This document shows positions 1 to 7,028 of a stretch of DNA of 8,991 nt, in pieces. The stretch comes from Kiritimatiellia bacterium (lineage in GTDB: Bacteria > Verrucomicrobiota > Kiritimatiellia > RFP12 > UBA3636). The stretch is taken from the NCBI GenBank assembly GCA_016295275.1, contig JAEDLN010000091.1:1-8991 (forward strand), read 5' to 3'. Below the pieces are notes generated by a model, which made no database searches, was not told the origin of the DNA, and saw only the letters and a program-made list of their open reading frames with translations. How positions within the stretch are numbered: position 1 is the first letter of the stretch; the number at the start of each line of letters is the position of its first letter. The position numbers and the translations under genes are program-made.

Positions 1-116
1 CGCTCGGCGTGCGCCCCCTCCCGTCCGATATCGCAGCCGCCGTCACATACCTGACTCGCGCCGTCAACGTCACCGGACAAATCCTCTACGTCGATTCCGG
101 TCAGCATCTGCTCTAA
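1..116 (+). CDS. 3' end of a short-chain dehydrogenase/reductase (SDR) gene, partial
   Basis: The frame open from the left edge ends at a TAA at 114-116 and gives about 37 residues. The segment PSDIAAAVTYL followed by VTGQILYVDSGQHL matches the usual C-terminal end of classical SDR oxidoreductases, where a 'P.DIA.AV.YL' helix is followed by 'TGQ.L.VDGGQ'. The GQHL ending is typical of FolM/pteridine-reductase-like SDRs, but the cofactor and catalytic motifs (TGxxxGxG, YxxxK) lie outside the window, so the substrate cannot be named. One conserved glycine is serine here (VDSGQ). recN begins 48 bases downstream on the same strand, so the two may share a transcript. Confidence 0.75.
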   Translation, partial: LGVRPLPSDIAAAVTYLTRAVNVTGQILYVDSGQHLL

Positions 117-164
117 TCCCCGCTTCCCATCCGCTCGATCCATCTCTTTCCCCTTTCTCTCCCC

Positions 165-1868
165 ATGATTGAAACCCTCAGCGTCCGAGATCTCGCCGTC
201 GTCGAAAAGTCCGACGTCTCCTTCAGCGCCGGACTCAATACCATCACGGGTGAAACCGGTGCCGGAAAATCGGTCCTGCTCGGCGCCATCGGCCTATTGA
301 CCGGCAGCCGCTCGGATCGCTCGCAAGTGCGCGCCAACGCCACTCAGGCGCAAGTGCGGGCAACCTTCAAACTGCCCGAGCCCGTCCTGGCTCTCGTCTC
401 TCCGCTCCTCGAAGAGGCCGGTATCGACCCCTGCGAAGACGGCATCCTGCTGTTGCATCGCACCATCACCGCAAACGGCGGCGGCCGATGCACCGTCAAC
501 GGATGCCCCGCCACCGTCCAGACACTGCGCCGTATCGGAGTCCATCTCGTCGATTTCCACGGCCCGCACGACAACCAGTCGCTTCTCGATCCGGCCTTTC
601 AGCTCATGGCTCTCGATTCCTTCGGAAACTGCAAGCCCATCCGCGAGGAATACGCCGCAAAATGGAACGCCGTCCGGGAACTCGAAGCACGCCGGAAAGA
701 ACTGCTCGGCGACAATACCGAATCCATCGCGCGCGAACTCGATCTGCTGCGCTACCAAGTGCGGGAAATCGAAGACGCACACCTCGATCCCGAAACCGAC
801 GGCGAGGCGCTCCTCGCCGAATACCGCTCCGCCGCCAACGCCGCACGCATCCTCGAACTCGGCTCGATCTCCACCCAGGCCCTCGCCGAAGGCGAAATGA
901 ACGCCGTCGATCTCCTCGCCGCCGCCGTCCGCTCTCTGGAAGAAATGCGCGATCTCGACTGCCCGAAGGCCGCCGAATGGCTCGATCAGCTTCGCTCCAG
1001 CACCAATGCCATCAACGATCTTGCGCGCGAAATCTCCTCCTCCCTCTCCAAACTCGACTGCTCGCCCGAACACCTTCAGGAACTCGAATCGAGAATCAGC
1101 CTCGTGGAATCCCTGCGCCACAAATACGGCAGAACCATCCCGGATGTCCTCGAATTCCTCAAAAAGGCCCAAACGCGTCTCGAATCCCTCGAAAGCCGCG
1201 ATCAGACCCTCGCCGATCTCAACCGCGAAATCGCCGAACGGACCGATCTCGCCGCCGCAATAGCCAAAAAGCTGTCCGCTGCACGCCGGACGGCCGCCGA
1301 TCGTCTCGCATCGGCCGTGAAAAGCCAACTTGCCGATCTCGGTCTCGCCCGCGCCGGATTCCAAATCGAAATCACTCCCGTCGCAGAATTGCGCCCAACC
1401 GGCGCCGATGAGGTCTCCTACGGCTTTGCCCCCAATCCCGGCGAGCCTATGCGCCCCCTTCGCCTGATCGCTTCTTCCGGCGAAATTTCACGCGTCATGC
1501 TCGCCCTCAAAACGGTTCTTGCCGCCCACGATCTCATTCCCGTCCTCGTATTCGATGAAATCGACGCCAACGTCGGCGGCGAAATCGCTCGCGTCGTCGG
1601 CGAAAAATTGGCAACGCTCGGAAAGTCCCGACAAGTCCTCTGCATTACCCACCTCCCGCAAGTCGCCGCGTGCGGCCATCGACACTTCGCCGTGCAAAAA
1701 CACGTTACCGGCGAACGGACTTTTACGCAAATCACATGCCTCTCCCCGGAAGAACGGATCGAGGAAATTACACGGATGCTCGGCGGTGCGGCCCTGACCT
1801 CCGTTACGCGCGAACACGCGCGCGAACTACTCTCCCGAAGCGCCTTGCCGCCTTCTCCCTCCATCTGA
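165..1868 (+). CDS. recN: DNA repair protein RecN
   Basis: RecN is an SMC-like ATPase that acts at DNA double-strand breaks and promotes RecA-dependent recombinational repair in the cytoplasm. The 567-residue product is close to the usual 550-570. Residues 29-36 are the Walker A loop GETGAGKS. The middle (about 150-380) is rich in Leu, Glu and Arg, as expected for the coiled-coil arms. The C-terminal ATPase half has the ABC-type signature SSGEISRVMLALK (437 onward) and Walker B VLVFDEID (E465), followed by CITHLPQVAACG, the His-loop region of RecN. The ATG at 165 sits directly before the N-terminal strand (MIETLSVRDLAVVE) that starts RecN proteins. No Shine-Dalgarno sequence precedes it: the upstream stretch is almost entirely pyrimidine (ctttctctcccc). 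murE follows after 17 bases. I see no LexA-type operator in the 48-base leader. Confidence 0.96.
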   Translation: MIETLSVRDLAVVEKSDVSFSAGLNTITGETGAGKSVLLGAIGLLTGSRSDRSQVRANATQAQVRATFKLPEPVLALVSPLLEEAGIDPCEDGILLLHRTITANGGGRCTVNGCPATVQTLRRIGVHLVDFHGPHDNQSLLDPAFQLMALDSFGNCKPIREEYAAKWNAVRELEARRKELLGDNTESIARELDLLRYQVREIEDAHLDPETDGEALLAEYRSAANAARILELGSISTQALAEGEMNAVDLLAAAVRSLEEMRDLDCPKAAEWLDQLRSSTNAINDLAREISSSLSKLDCSPEHLQELESRISLVESLRHKYGRTIPDVLEFLKKAQTRLESLESRDQTLADLNREIAERTDLAAAIAKKLSAARRTAADRLASAVKSQLADLGLARAGFQIEITPVAELRPTGADEVSYGFAPNPGEPMRPLRLIASSGEISRVMLALKTVLAAHDLIPVLVFDEIDANVGGEIARVVGEKLATLGKSRQVLCITHLPQVAACGHRHFAVQKHVTGERTFTQITCLSPEERIEEITRMLGGAALTSVTREHARELLSRSALPPSPSI

Positions 1869-1885
1869 CATCGGTTCCCGGCTAT

Positions 1886-3337
1886 ATGATTACGACAAAT
1901 TCCAAAGCGATCCATCCCGGAGATACGTTTCTCGCCGTCAAGGGAGATGCCACGGATGGCGCCCGTTTTATCCAAAACGCCATCGACGCTGGTGCCGTCC
2001 GTATCATCGCCGAAGTGCCGCGCCCCCGAAATACCCCGGCCTGCGTCGAATGGGAATGCGTGCCCGATTCCAGAATCGCCGCCGCTCGATACGCCTGCAC
2101 GCAAGCCGGAAACCCTTCGCAATCCCTCTCCGTTTTCGGTGTCACGGGAACCAACGGAAAAACAACCGTCGCCAACTTGATCCGTTGGCTGCTGACCGGC
2201 GCCGGAATTCCCTGCGGTCTCGTCTCTACCATCGAAAACGATGTCTACCCGCTTCCCGAAAGCAACCCCTTCGGAAGCCTGCTCGGAAAACCGGCTCTCA
2301 ATACGACGCCCGGCCCGTTCGAACTGCAAAACCTCTTCCGGTCAATGCTCGACAACCGCTGCCGGGCAGCCGCAATCGAGGTCTCTTCCCACGCCCTCGC
2401 GCAACATCGTACCGATGGCACGCGCTTTTCCGCCGCCGTTTTCACAAACTTGACGCAGGATCACCTCGATTACCACCATACGCTCGAAGCCTACTTCGCC
2501 GCAAAACGACGCCTCTTCATTCCCGACACCTCCTCCGCCGCGCCGCCGGCCTGCGCCATCATTCAAACCGACGACCCGTTCGGACAACGCCTCGCCGCCG
2601 ACTGCCGTTCCCTTTCTCCGCAAACGCTCTGCCGTACCTACGGCTTCGGAAATTCCGCCGATTTCCGGATTCGCTCCCTCCGGCTCTCCCCCAATGGAAC
2701 GACGTTCGAAATCGCCATTCGCGAAGATTCCTCCGTCTCCGCATGCACCATTCGTACGCATCTGCTCGGACGGCATAACGCGCTGAATCTCACCGCCGCC
2801 CTCGCCGCCGTTTCCTCCGCCGCCAAAATCAAACCGGCCCGATTGGCCGATATCCTCGAATCGGCACCGCCCGTGCGCGGCCGACTCGAACCGGTCCATG
2901 CTCCCGATTCCCCCGCCTCCTTCTTCATCGATTATGCCCATACCCCGGACGCCATCGAAAACGTCTGCCGGACACTTCGCGAAATCACAAAGGGACGCCT
3001 TTTCATCCTATTCGGAGCCGGCGGCGACCGCGATCGCACCAAACGCCCGCGCATGGGCGAAGCCGCCGCACGGCTCGCCGATGCGCTTATCGTGACATCC
3101 GACAATCCGCGCTCGGAAAATCCGGATGAGATCATTCGCGAGATCCTGGCCGGAATCCCCTCCGGAACAACTTGCCGTGTCGAACCGGATCGCGCAAAAG
3201 CCATCCGCCTCGCACGCCGCCTGGCAACGTCGCCGGACGATACCGTCTTGATCGCCGGAAAAGGCCATGAAACCTACCAGATCATCGGCTCTCAAACGCT
3301 CTCATTCGATGATCGAAACGCCGTCCGCGCCCCTTGA
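1886..3337 (+). CDS. murE: UDP-N-acetylmuramoyl-tripeptide synthetase MurE (meso-diaminopimelate type)
   Basis: MurE is the cytoplasmic ligase that adds the third stem-peptide residue to UDP-MurNAc-L-Ala-D-Glu using ATP. The 483-residue product has the Mur ligase ATP loop GTNGKTT (88-94), NTTPGPFELQ, EVSSHALAQHR (165-175), FTNLTQDHLDYH and YFAAKRRLF, where K207 is the expected carbamylated lysine. The C-terminal domain has FIDYAHTPDAIENV, GAGGDRDRTKRPRM, SDNPRSENP (DNPR 406-409) and GKGHETYQ. DNPR is the known signature of enzymes that use meso-diaminopimelate rather than lysine. The ATG at 1886 is the only good start. Earlier ATGs in this frame lie inside recN and would add unrelated sequence. 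With this start the N-terminal domain is about 20 residues short, and the usual DSR uridine-binding motif reads NSK (residues 5-7). No Shine-Dalgarno sequence is visible. No murF follows, so this murE is not in a standard dcw cluster here. Confidence 0.94.
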   Translation: MITTNSKAIHPGDTFLAVKGDATDGARFIQNAIDAGAVRIIAEVPRPRNTPACVEWECVPDSRIAAARYACTQAGNPSQSLSVFGVTGTNGKTTVANLIRWLLTGAGIPCGLVSTIENDVYPLPESNPFGSLLGKPALNTTPGPFELQNLFRSMLDNRCRAAAIEVSSHALAQHRTDGTRFSAAVFTNLTQDHLDYHHTLEAYFAAKRRLFIPDTSSAAPPACAIIQTDDPFGQRLAADCRSLSPQTLCRTYGFGNSADFRIRSLRLSPNGTTFEIAIREDSSVSACTIRTHLLGRHNALNLTAALAAVSSAAKIKPARLADILESAPPVRGRLEPVHAPDSPASFFIDYAHTPDAIENVCRTLREITKGRLFILFGAGGDRDRTKRPRMGEAAARLADALIVTSDNPRSENPDEIIREILAGIPSGTTCRVEPDRAKAIRLARRLATSPDDTVLIAGKGHETYQIIGSQTLSFDDRNAVRAP

Positions 3338-3351
3338 CAATCCCCTCTCCC

Positions 3352-3530
3352 CACTGGCTGACGGACATCCCGCCCCGGGCGTGGCGGCGGAAAGAGAGTA
3401 TTCACTGGCTGTGGCGCCTCCCGCCCCGGCTTACGGCTCGCCAATCGGCTGACGGGCCTCCCGCCTCGGCTGTGGCGCCTCGCCAATCGGCTGGCGGGCC
3501 TCCCGCCCCGGCTCCTCTTCCGGAATGCGC
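3352..3530. repeat. Degenerate GC-rich tandem repeat, about four copies of a 40-51 bp unit
   Basis: Four copies of the core tcccgccccgg (one variant, tcccgcctcgg) start at 3368, 3419, 3459 and 3501, giving spacings of 51, 40 and 42 bases. Each core is preceded by a 'c(a/c)a/tcggctg' type block, best conserved as ccaatcggct at 3441 and 3483. The two right-hand copies encode the tail of the exported protein on the minus strand as REARQPIGE units. The two left-hand copies lie beyond its stop codon, in the gap before murE. Spacings of 42 and 51 keep the reading frame and the spacing of 40 breaks it. There are no unique spacers of uniform size, so this is not a CRISPR array. It looks like a coding minisatellite. 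Confidence 0.75.
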
Positions 3531-4069
3531 TCGATGATCAGAATGTGCCGAACGCCCGGCTCGAACCGAACCGGAGGCCGCGGCGGACGAGACTCCATCG
3601 CAGGCGGCGGTTGTACGCCAAGACAGGTCTGCAAATCGCATCCTTCTTCCTTCACCGGTTGCTTGCGGGGTGGCCGCTTCTTCCCCGAACCCGGACGAAA
3701 TCCTCCCAAAATCACAGGCGCTTCCGCCGAAATCCGAACCGAAGACTGCAAAATGCGATTCCGATTCCGCAAAACCGTGACCAAAACCCTCCCCTCGCCT
3801 TGCGGAAGCAAATCGATCCAATAACCACGCAGCATGAAGGTCTGCCGATCTTCCGGATAGGGAATCGTCTTCGTGTCCAGCAATACGCAACAGGGCAAAT
3901 TCAAATTGCGCTGCAACACCTCTGCAATCTCCTGCAACTCCGGCGTCACATCGCCTTGCGATGCCGTGCGAGCGAGCCGTACCCTCAACAAATCGGCACG
4001 AACATCCGAAACCGCCAGCAAAAAGAACGCAAGGAAAACCGAGACAAAAAGAAGCAATTTTCGTTTCAC
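3431..4069 (-). CDS. Exported protein of unknown function, Pro/Arg-rich with a repetitive tail; third gene of the sigma operon
   Basis: The 212-residue product begins with a clear Sec signal peptide: MKRK, a hydrophobic core (LLLFVSVFLAFFLLAV), then probable cleavage after SDVRA at about residue 25. Residues 26-125 look like a small mixed or beta domain ending in APVILGGFRPG. Residues 126-172 are a basic, proline-rich stretch (KKRPPRK, RPPRPPVRF). A further strand-like segment (HILIIERI, 175-182) follows, then a tail of REARQPIGE repeats. The cysteine pairs at 60-61 and 144/149 could form disulfides. Translation starts at GTG, overlapping the TGA of the upstream gene (GTGA), with GGGAGA seven to nine bases upstream, one of the few Shine-Dalgarno-like sites in the window. 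The overlap ties it to the sigma and membrane genes, so it may be the envelope component or target of that system. I recognise no named family. The end of the gene appears frameshifted within the repeat. Confidence 0.8.
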   Translation of the reverse strand: MKRKLLLFVSVFLAFFLLAVSDVRADLLRVRLARTASQGDVTPELQEIAEVLQRNLNLPCCVLLDTKTIPYPEDRQTFMLRGYWIDLLPQGEGRVLVTVLRNRNRILQSSVRISAEAPVILGGFRPGSGKKRPPRKQPVKEEGCDLQTCLGVQPPPAMESRPPRPPVRFEPGVRHILIIERIPEEEPGREARQPIGEAPQPRREARQPIGEP

Positions 4070-4638
4070 CGCATTTCTCCCGTTATTTGGTTCGAAACCA
4101 TGGCACGAATCTCCCGGATGCCATCCTCCGTTTCCGGTTCGAAACTCTCCGGATCGTCGACGATTTCACCGGACGCAGCCTCATAGCAAATCGCCCACAA
4201 CAGAACCGCATCGGTCGATTCGTCCGAAATGACGGAAGAGCCAATGACATCCGTATCGTAAAAGGCATAAGTCTGGATTTCGGACAGCGGCATCCCACCC
4301 GCTTCGGCCGATACCGGACGCAACATCGGCAGGAAAAACAACAGGCTGGCCGCTACCGCGGAAATTCCGGCCGCAATGCCGCGATACCGCCAATAGGACG
4401 CTCGCTTCCTCTCGACTTTCTCCGCTGCCGCACGTGCCCGGAAATCCGCCCAAAAACATTCGCGACTCTTCAAACGGGGCACGGGAGAAGCCGCTCGGAT
4501 GAGCTCCGGCATTTCCTCGCCCAACCCCGCATCCTTCCTTGCCTTTTCGCGAAAACGCGCCCAAAACGAACCGGCTTCGCCCAACGAAACAGGCGGAACG
4601 GCTTCTTGAATCAGGTTTTTGATGGGATCGTTTTTCAT
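4066..4638 (-). CDS. Single-pass membrane protein, probable anti-sigma factor with duplicated FWAxFR units
   Basis: This 190-residue protein has an 86-residue N-terminal region, one transmembrane segment (about 87-106, GIAAGISAVAASLLFFLPML) preceded by basic residues (KVERKRASYWRYR), and an acidic C-terminal part of about 84 residues. By the positive-inside rule the N-terminus is cytoplasmic, the topology of membrane anti-sigma factors. Its start is 2 bases after the stop of the ECF sigma gene, the usual position for a cognate anti-sigma gene. The N-terminal region holds two copies of one unit: residues 8-35 and 45-72 align without gaps at an offset of 37, sharing LI, P, L, FWA, FR and A. The HxxxCxxC motif of zinc anti-sigma domains is absent. 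The anti-sigma role is inferred from position and topology, not from a recognised domain. The outer domain (IQTYAFYDTDVIGSSVISDE...) is unknown to me. Confidence 0.8.
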   Translation of the reverse strand: MKNDPIKNLIQEAVPPVSLGEAGSFWARFREKARKDAGLGEEMPELIRAASPVPRLKSRECFWADFRARAAAEKVERKRASYWRYRGIAAGISAVAASLLFFLPMLRPVSAEAGGMPLSEIQTYAFYDTDVIGSSVISDESTDAVLLWAICYEAASGEIVDDPESFEPETEDGIREIRAMVSNQITGEMR

Positions 4639-4640
4639 CT

Positions 4641-5291
4641 TTACGGGTCAGGGCGAAAATCAGAGAGAAGGGTTTCCAGTTTTTTGCGGCCGTTGTGCAG
4701 GCGAGACATCACCGTTCCAATCGGAATTCGGAGCGCTTGGGCAATCTCCGTATACGAAAATTCGTTCTCATAGTAGAGAATCAAAACCGAGCGGATCCGC
4801 TCCGGCATCCGAGCCAAGGTCTCGCGTACGCATCGCACGCGCTCCTTGCGGAGTAGCTCGGCATCGCTTCCGACCGTGTACGAACGCGGATCGATGGGCG
4901 TGATCCGAGCCGGAGAAATCTCGCCGGATATCTCCTCCCCGGAATCACCGTCGGTCTGGAAAAAGGAAACCGTCGGATGCGATTTCCGCATACGCCGCAC
5001 GTCCAACGCCCGCGTCCGCAAAATGGTGTAAAACCATGTCTTGAACGAGGAACTCCCGCGAAAACGGTCCAAGGACCGGAGCGCTTTGAGAAGAGCATCC
5101 GAAAAAACGTCCTCCGCGTCCGTTTCGCCGGCAAGCCCGCTGGCGACAAGATACTTGCAGGCTCCTTCGCGAAGCGGTTCGCATAACAACGCAAAGGCGT
5201 CCAGATCCCCCTGCTTTGCTCGCGCAAGCAAGGAAAGCTCCTCCGGAGAATTCTCCAATACGGGACAAGTCTTTTTTGAGATTCCGAACAT
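4641..5291 (-). CDS. ECF-type RNA polymerase sigma factor
   Basis: The product is a sigma-70 family factor of the extracytoplasmic-function type, with regions 2 and 4 and no region 3, which directs RNA polymerase to a small set of promoters. The 216 residues contain sigma region 2 at about 24-103 (AEDVFSDALLKALRSLDRF, then SSFKTWFYTILRTRALDVRR for -10 binding and core contact). An acidic linker of about 45 residues follows, longer than in many ECF factors. Region 4 lies at about 150-207, with the helix-turn-helix YTEIAQALRIPIGTVMSRLH that reads the -35 element. The ATG at 5291 has no Shine-Dalgarno sequence (upstream gatcttccc). The 93 bases between this gene and gmhB could hold an autoregulated promoter, but I cannot identify one with confidence. 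It heads a three-gene unit with the probable anti-sigma and exported proteins. The subfamily cannot be assigned by eye. Confidence 0.93.
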   Translation of the reverse strand: MFGISKKTCPVLENSPEELSLLARAKQGDLDAFALLCEPLREGACKYLVASGLAGETDAEDVFSDALLKALRSLDRFRGSSSFKTWFYTILRTRALDVRRMRKSHPTVSFFQTDGDSGEEISGEISPARITPIDPRSYTVGSDAELLRKERVRCVRETLARMPERIRSVLILYYENEFSYTEIAQALRIPIGTVMSRLHNGRKKLETLLSDFRPDP

Positions 5292-5384
5292 GGGAAGATC
5301 AGACGGAGAAGAGGGGGAGAAAACGCATCGCAGGTAGTCGTGCGGTCATCTGCTGCAGTCTCTTGGACGCAAAGCCCGCCCGTT

Positions 5385-5963
5385 TTATTCACACCGGCGA
5401 CGGTTTGCAGCGGAAAACCTCGGGAGCCACACCGCCAATACCGCCGCAAGCGTCTGCTCCGCAATCAATCCGTTCTCGCGCGCATACGCAAGGGCATCTT
5501 CGCGAAAGCGCCCGTTCGCACCGCGCGCCACAAGCGCCGCCGATACCCCCGCCGCAACGCCGCACGCCAGGTCGGAAACCTTGTCGCCGACAACCAGACA
5601 GTCCTCCGGACGGAGGCCGTGCGCCTCCATCCGCTCGAGAACATACGCAGGCGATGGTTTGCGGTAGCGCGAAGGCTCGTCCGGACGCTCGGGCGCAATG
5701 CAAATGCCGTCAAACGCACCCGTTTCGCCAAATAGCAACTGCTCCAGCCGCCGATTGCACGCTTCCGCATCCGCCATCGTGTAATACCCGCGCCCAATGC
5801 CGGATTGATTGGTCAGCAAAAACAATTTGCACCCGGCGGCTCTGGCCCGGCTCAATGCTTCGGAAACGCCCGGCAACAAGACCAACTGCTCGGGACGGCT
5901 CATATACCCTTCGTCATAGACCAGCGTGTCATCGCGATCGAGAAATAGCGCAGGTGTCGACAT
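5385..5963 (-). CDS. gmhB: D-glycero-D-manno-heptose 1,7-bisphosphate 7-phosphatase (HAD family)
   Basis: GmhB removes the 7-phosphate from heptose 1,7-bisphosphate, the third step to ADP-heptose for LPS core. The 192 residues follow the HAD-IIIA layout. Motif I is FLDRDDTL, with nucleophile D9 and acid/base D11; it has D where most family members have G (DRDGT). A GY..P..L.LLPGV segment follows, then motif II LLTNQSGIGRGYYT (T51, N52), the basic RKPSP (K102) and motif III VVGDKVSDL (D127, D131). The zinc loop of the E. coli enzyme (CxH...CxC) is not intact: only C88 remains in the corresponding stretch (CIAPERPDEPSRYRKP). The substrate assignment leans on the neighbouring hldA, 24 bases upstream in transcription. 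A related histidinol-phosphate or other sugar-phosphate phosphatase is possible but less likely. The start ATG is preceded by ggattgcc, with no Shine-Dalgarno sequence. Confidence 0.86.
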   Translation of the reverse strand: MSTPALFLDRDDTLVYDEGYMSRPEQLVLLPGVSEALSRARAAGCKLFLLTNQSGIGRGYYTMADAEACNRRLEQLLFGETGAFDGICIAPERPDEPSRYRKPSPAYVLERMEAHGLRPEDCLVVGDKVSDLACGVAAGVSAALVARGANGRFREDALAYARENGLIAEQTLAAVLAVWLPRFSAANRRRCE

Positions 5964-5987
5964 GGCAATCCGGTCCGTAAAAAGGCA

Positions 5988-6980
5988 TCAGCCCTTCAAA
6001 AGCGTTTTCGCATACGCGCGAATCTCGTCCGGCGATGCGGTCGCCGTTCCCAATTTGCCGACAACCACGCCCGCCGCCGTATTCGCAAAACGCGCCGCAT
6101 CCGGCAGCGGAATGCCCGCCGCCATCGCCAGCGTCAAGGCGGCAATGACCGTGTCGCCCGCACCCGAAACGTCAAATACTTCCCGCGCAAAGGTCGGAAT
6201 CCGCTCCAGAGGCGTGCCGTTTTCCGCCAGCAACATGCCGTCCGGCCCCATCGTCACTACCAAATGCTTCGGCGCCCATGCCTCGTGAATCGCACGGCAA
6301 ACCGCTTCCGCAGGAAACGCCATGCCGGGAATATCCTCAATGCCCGCAAGCCGCAACGCTTCCGAACGATTCGGCGTCAGCAGCATGAGCCCCGAATAAT
6401 CAATGCCGGAACGCGGCTTCGGGTCGAGCGTCAAAACGGCCGGACGATTCGGTAGGCTCTGAATCGCACGAATCGATTGCGGTGTCAAAATTCCCTTTGC
6501 ATAGTCCGAGAGAAGAATCGCATCGACACGCGCCGCGGCAGGGGCAATGTACGAACGGAGGGCTTCCTCCGTGAGCGCATACGCCGCCGGCTCTTTCTCG
6601 CAATCCAACCGGCAAACCTGCTGCCGGCGGCAGACAACCCGCGTCTTCGTAATCGTCTGGTGCGCCGCGTCGGCGGCCCCTTCCGACAAATGGACGCCTC
6701 CTTCGCGCAACAGCCCCTGCAGACACGCGCCCGCTTCGTCTTTTCCGATCCATCCGAACAGCTCGACCGAACCCGCGCCCAATGCGGCCAGGTTGATGGC
6801 GACATTCGCCGCTCCGCCCGCAACGGCCGTCTCCCGATCGACCCGGACAACCGGAACCGGCGCCTCCGGAGAAAGGCGGGACGCATCTCCCCAAATGTAC
6901 CGGTCCAACATCAAATCGCCGACAACCAAAACGCGTTTGGAGGAAATGGCGGAAAATATGTCTTCAAGCGAATGGTTCAT
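5988..6980 (-). CDS. hldA: D-glycero-beta-D-manno-heptose-7-phosphate kinase (PfkB family)
   Basis: HldA (also RfaE1, the kinase half of HldE) phosphorylates heptose 7-phosphate at C1 with ATP, giving the bisphosphate used by GmhB. The 330-residue product matches the length of stand-alone kinases, so the adenylyltransferase domain found in E. coli HldE is absent. Diagnostic segments are VVGDLMLDRYIWG (19-31), SRLSPEAPVPVV (34-45), GGAANVAINLAALG (55-68), LLSDYAKGIL (156-165), LDPKPR, LTPNRSEALRLAG, VVTMGPDGM and the PfkB signature FDVSGAGDTVIAAL (269-282), with D276 as the expected catalytic base. The SPEAPVP motif separates heptose kinases from ribokinase and fructokinase relatives. The start at 6980 gives the usual short lead (MNHSLEDIFSAISSKRVLVVGD). 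A 111-base gap separates it from rpiB-glyA, so it may have its own promoter. The isomerase (gmhA) and the adenylyltransferase are not in this window. Confidence 0.94.
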   Translation of the reverse strand: MNHSLEDIFSAISSKRVLVVGDLMLDRYIWGDASRLSPEAPVPVVRVDRETAVAGGAANVAINLAALGAGSVELFGWIGKDEAGACLQGLLREGGVHLSEGAADAAHQTITKTRVVCRRQQVCRLDCEKEPAAYALTEEALRSYIAPAAARVDAILLSDYAKGILTPQSIRAIQSLPNRPAVLTLDPKPRSGIDYSGLMLLTPNRSEALRLAGIEDIPGMAFPAEAVCRAIHEAWAPKHLVVTMGPDGMLLAENGTPLERIPTFAREVFDVSGAGDTVIAALTLAMAAGIPLPDAARFANTAAGVVVGKLGTATASPDEIRAYAKTLLKG

Positions 6981-7028
6981 CGATACACCCGGTCGGCAGA
7001 TTCAATACAACGGAAAAGACGGTCGCCG

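Noticed and set aside
294..1364. A 356-codon open frame on the minus strand opposite recN
   Set aside because: It is antisense to a clearly identified RecN, has low-complexity Gly/Phe/Glu composition and no recognisable motifs. Long shadow frames are expected in GC-rich coding DNA.
1670..1885. An upstream ATG extending murE by 72 residues into recN
   Set aside because: The extra sequence is Arg/Thr-rich read-through of recN in another frame and does not resemble the MurE N-terminal domain.
3292..3486. A separate small minus-strand gene overlapping murE and the exported-protein tail
   Set aside because: It has no independent start signal. It is better explained as the shifted-frame continuation of the repeat tail.
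3352..3530. CRISPR-like array
   Set aside because: The copies are contiguous and diverged, with no unique spacers and no cas genes nearby.
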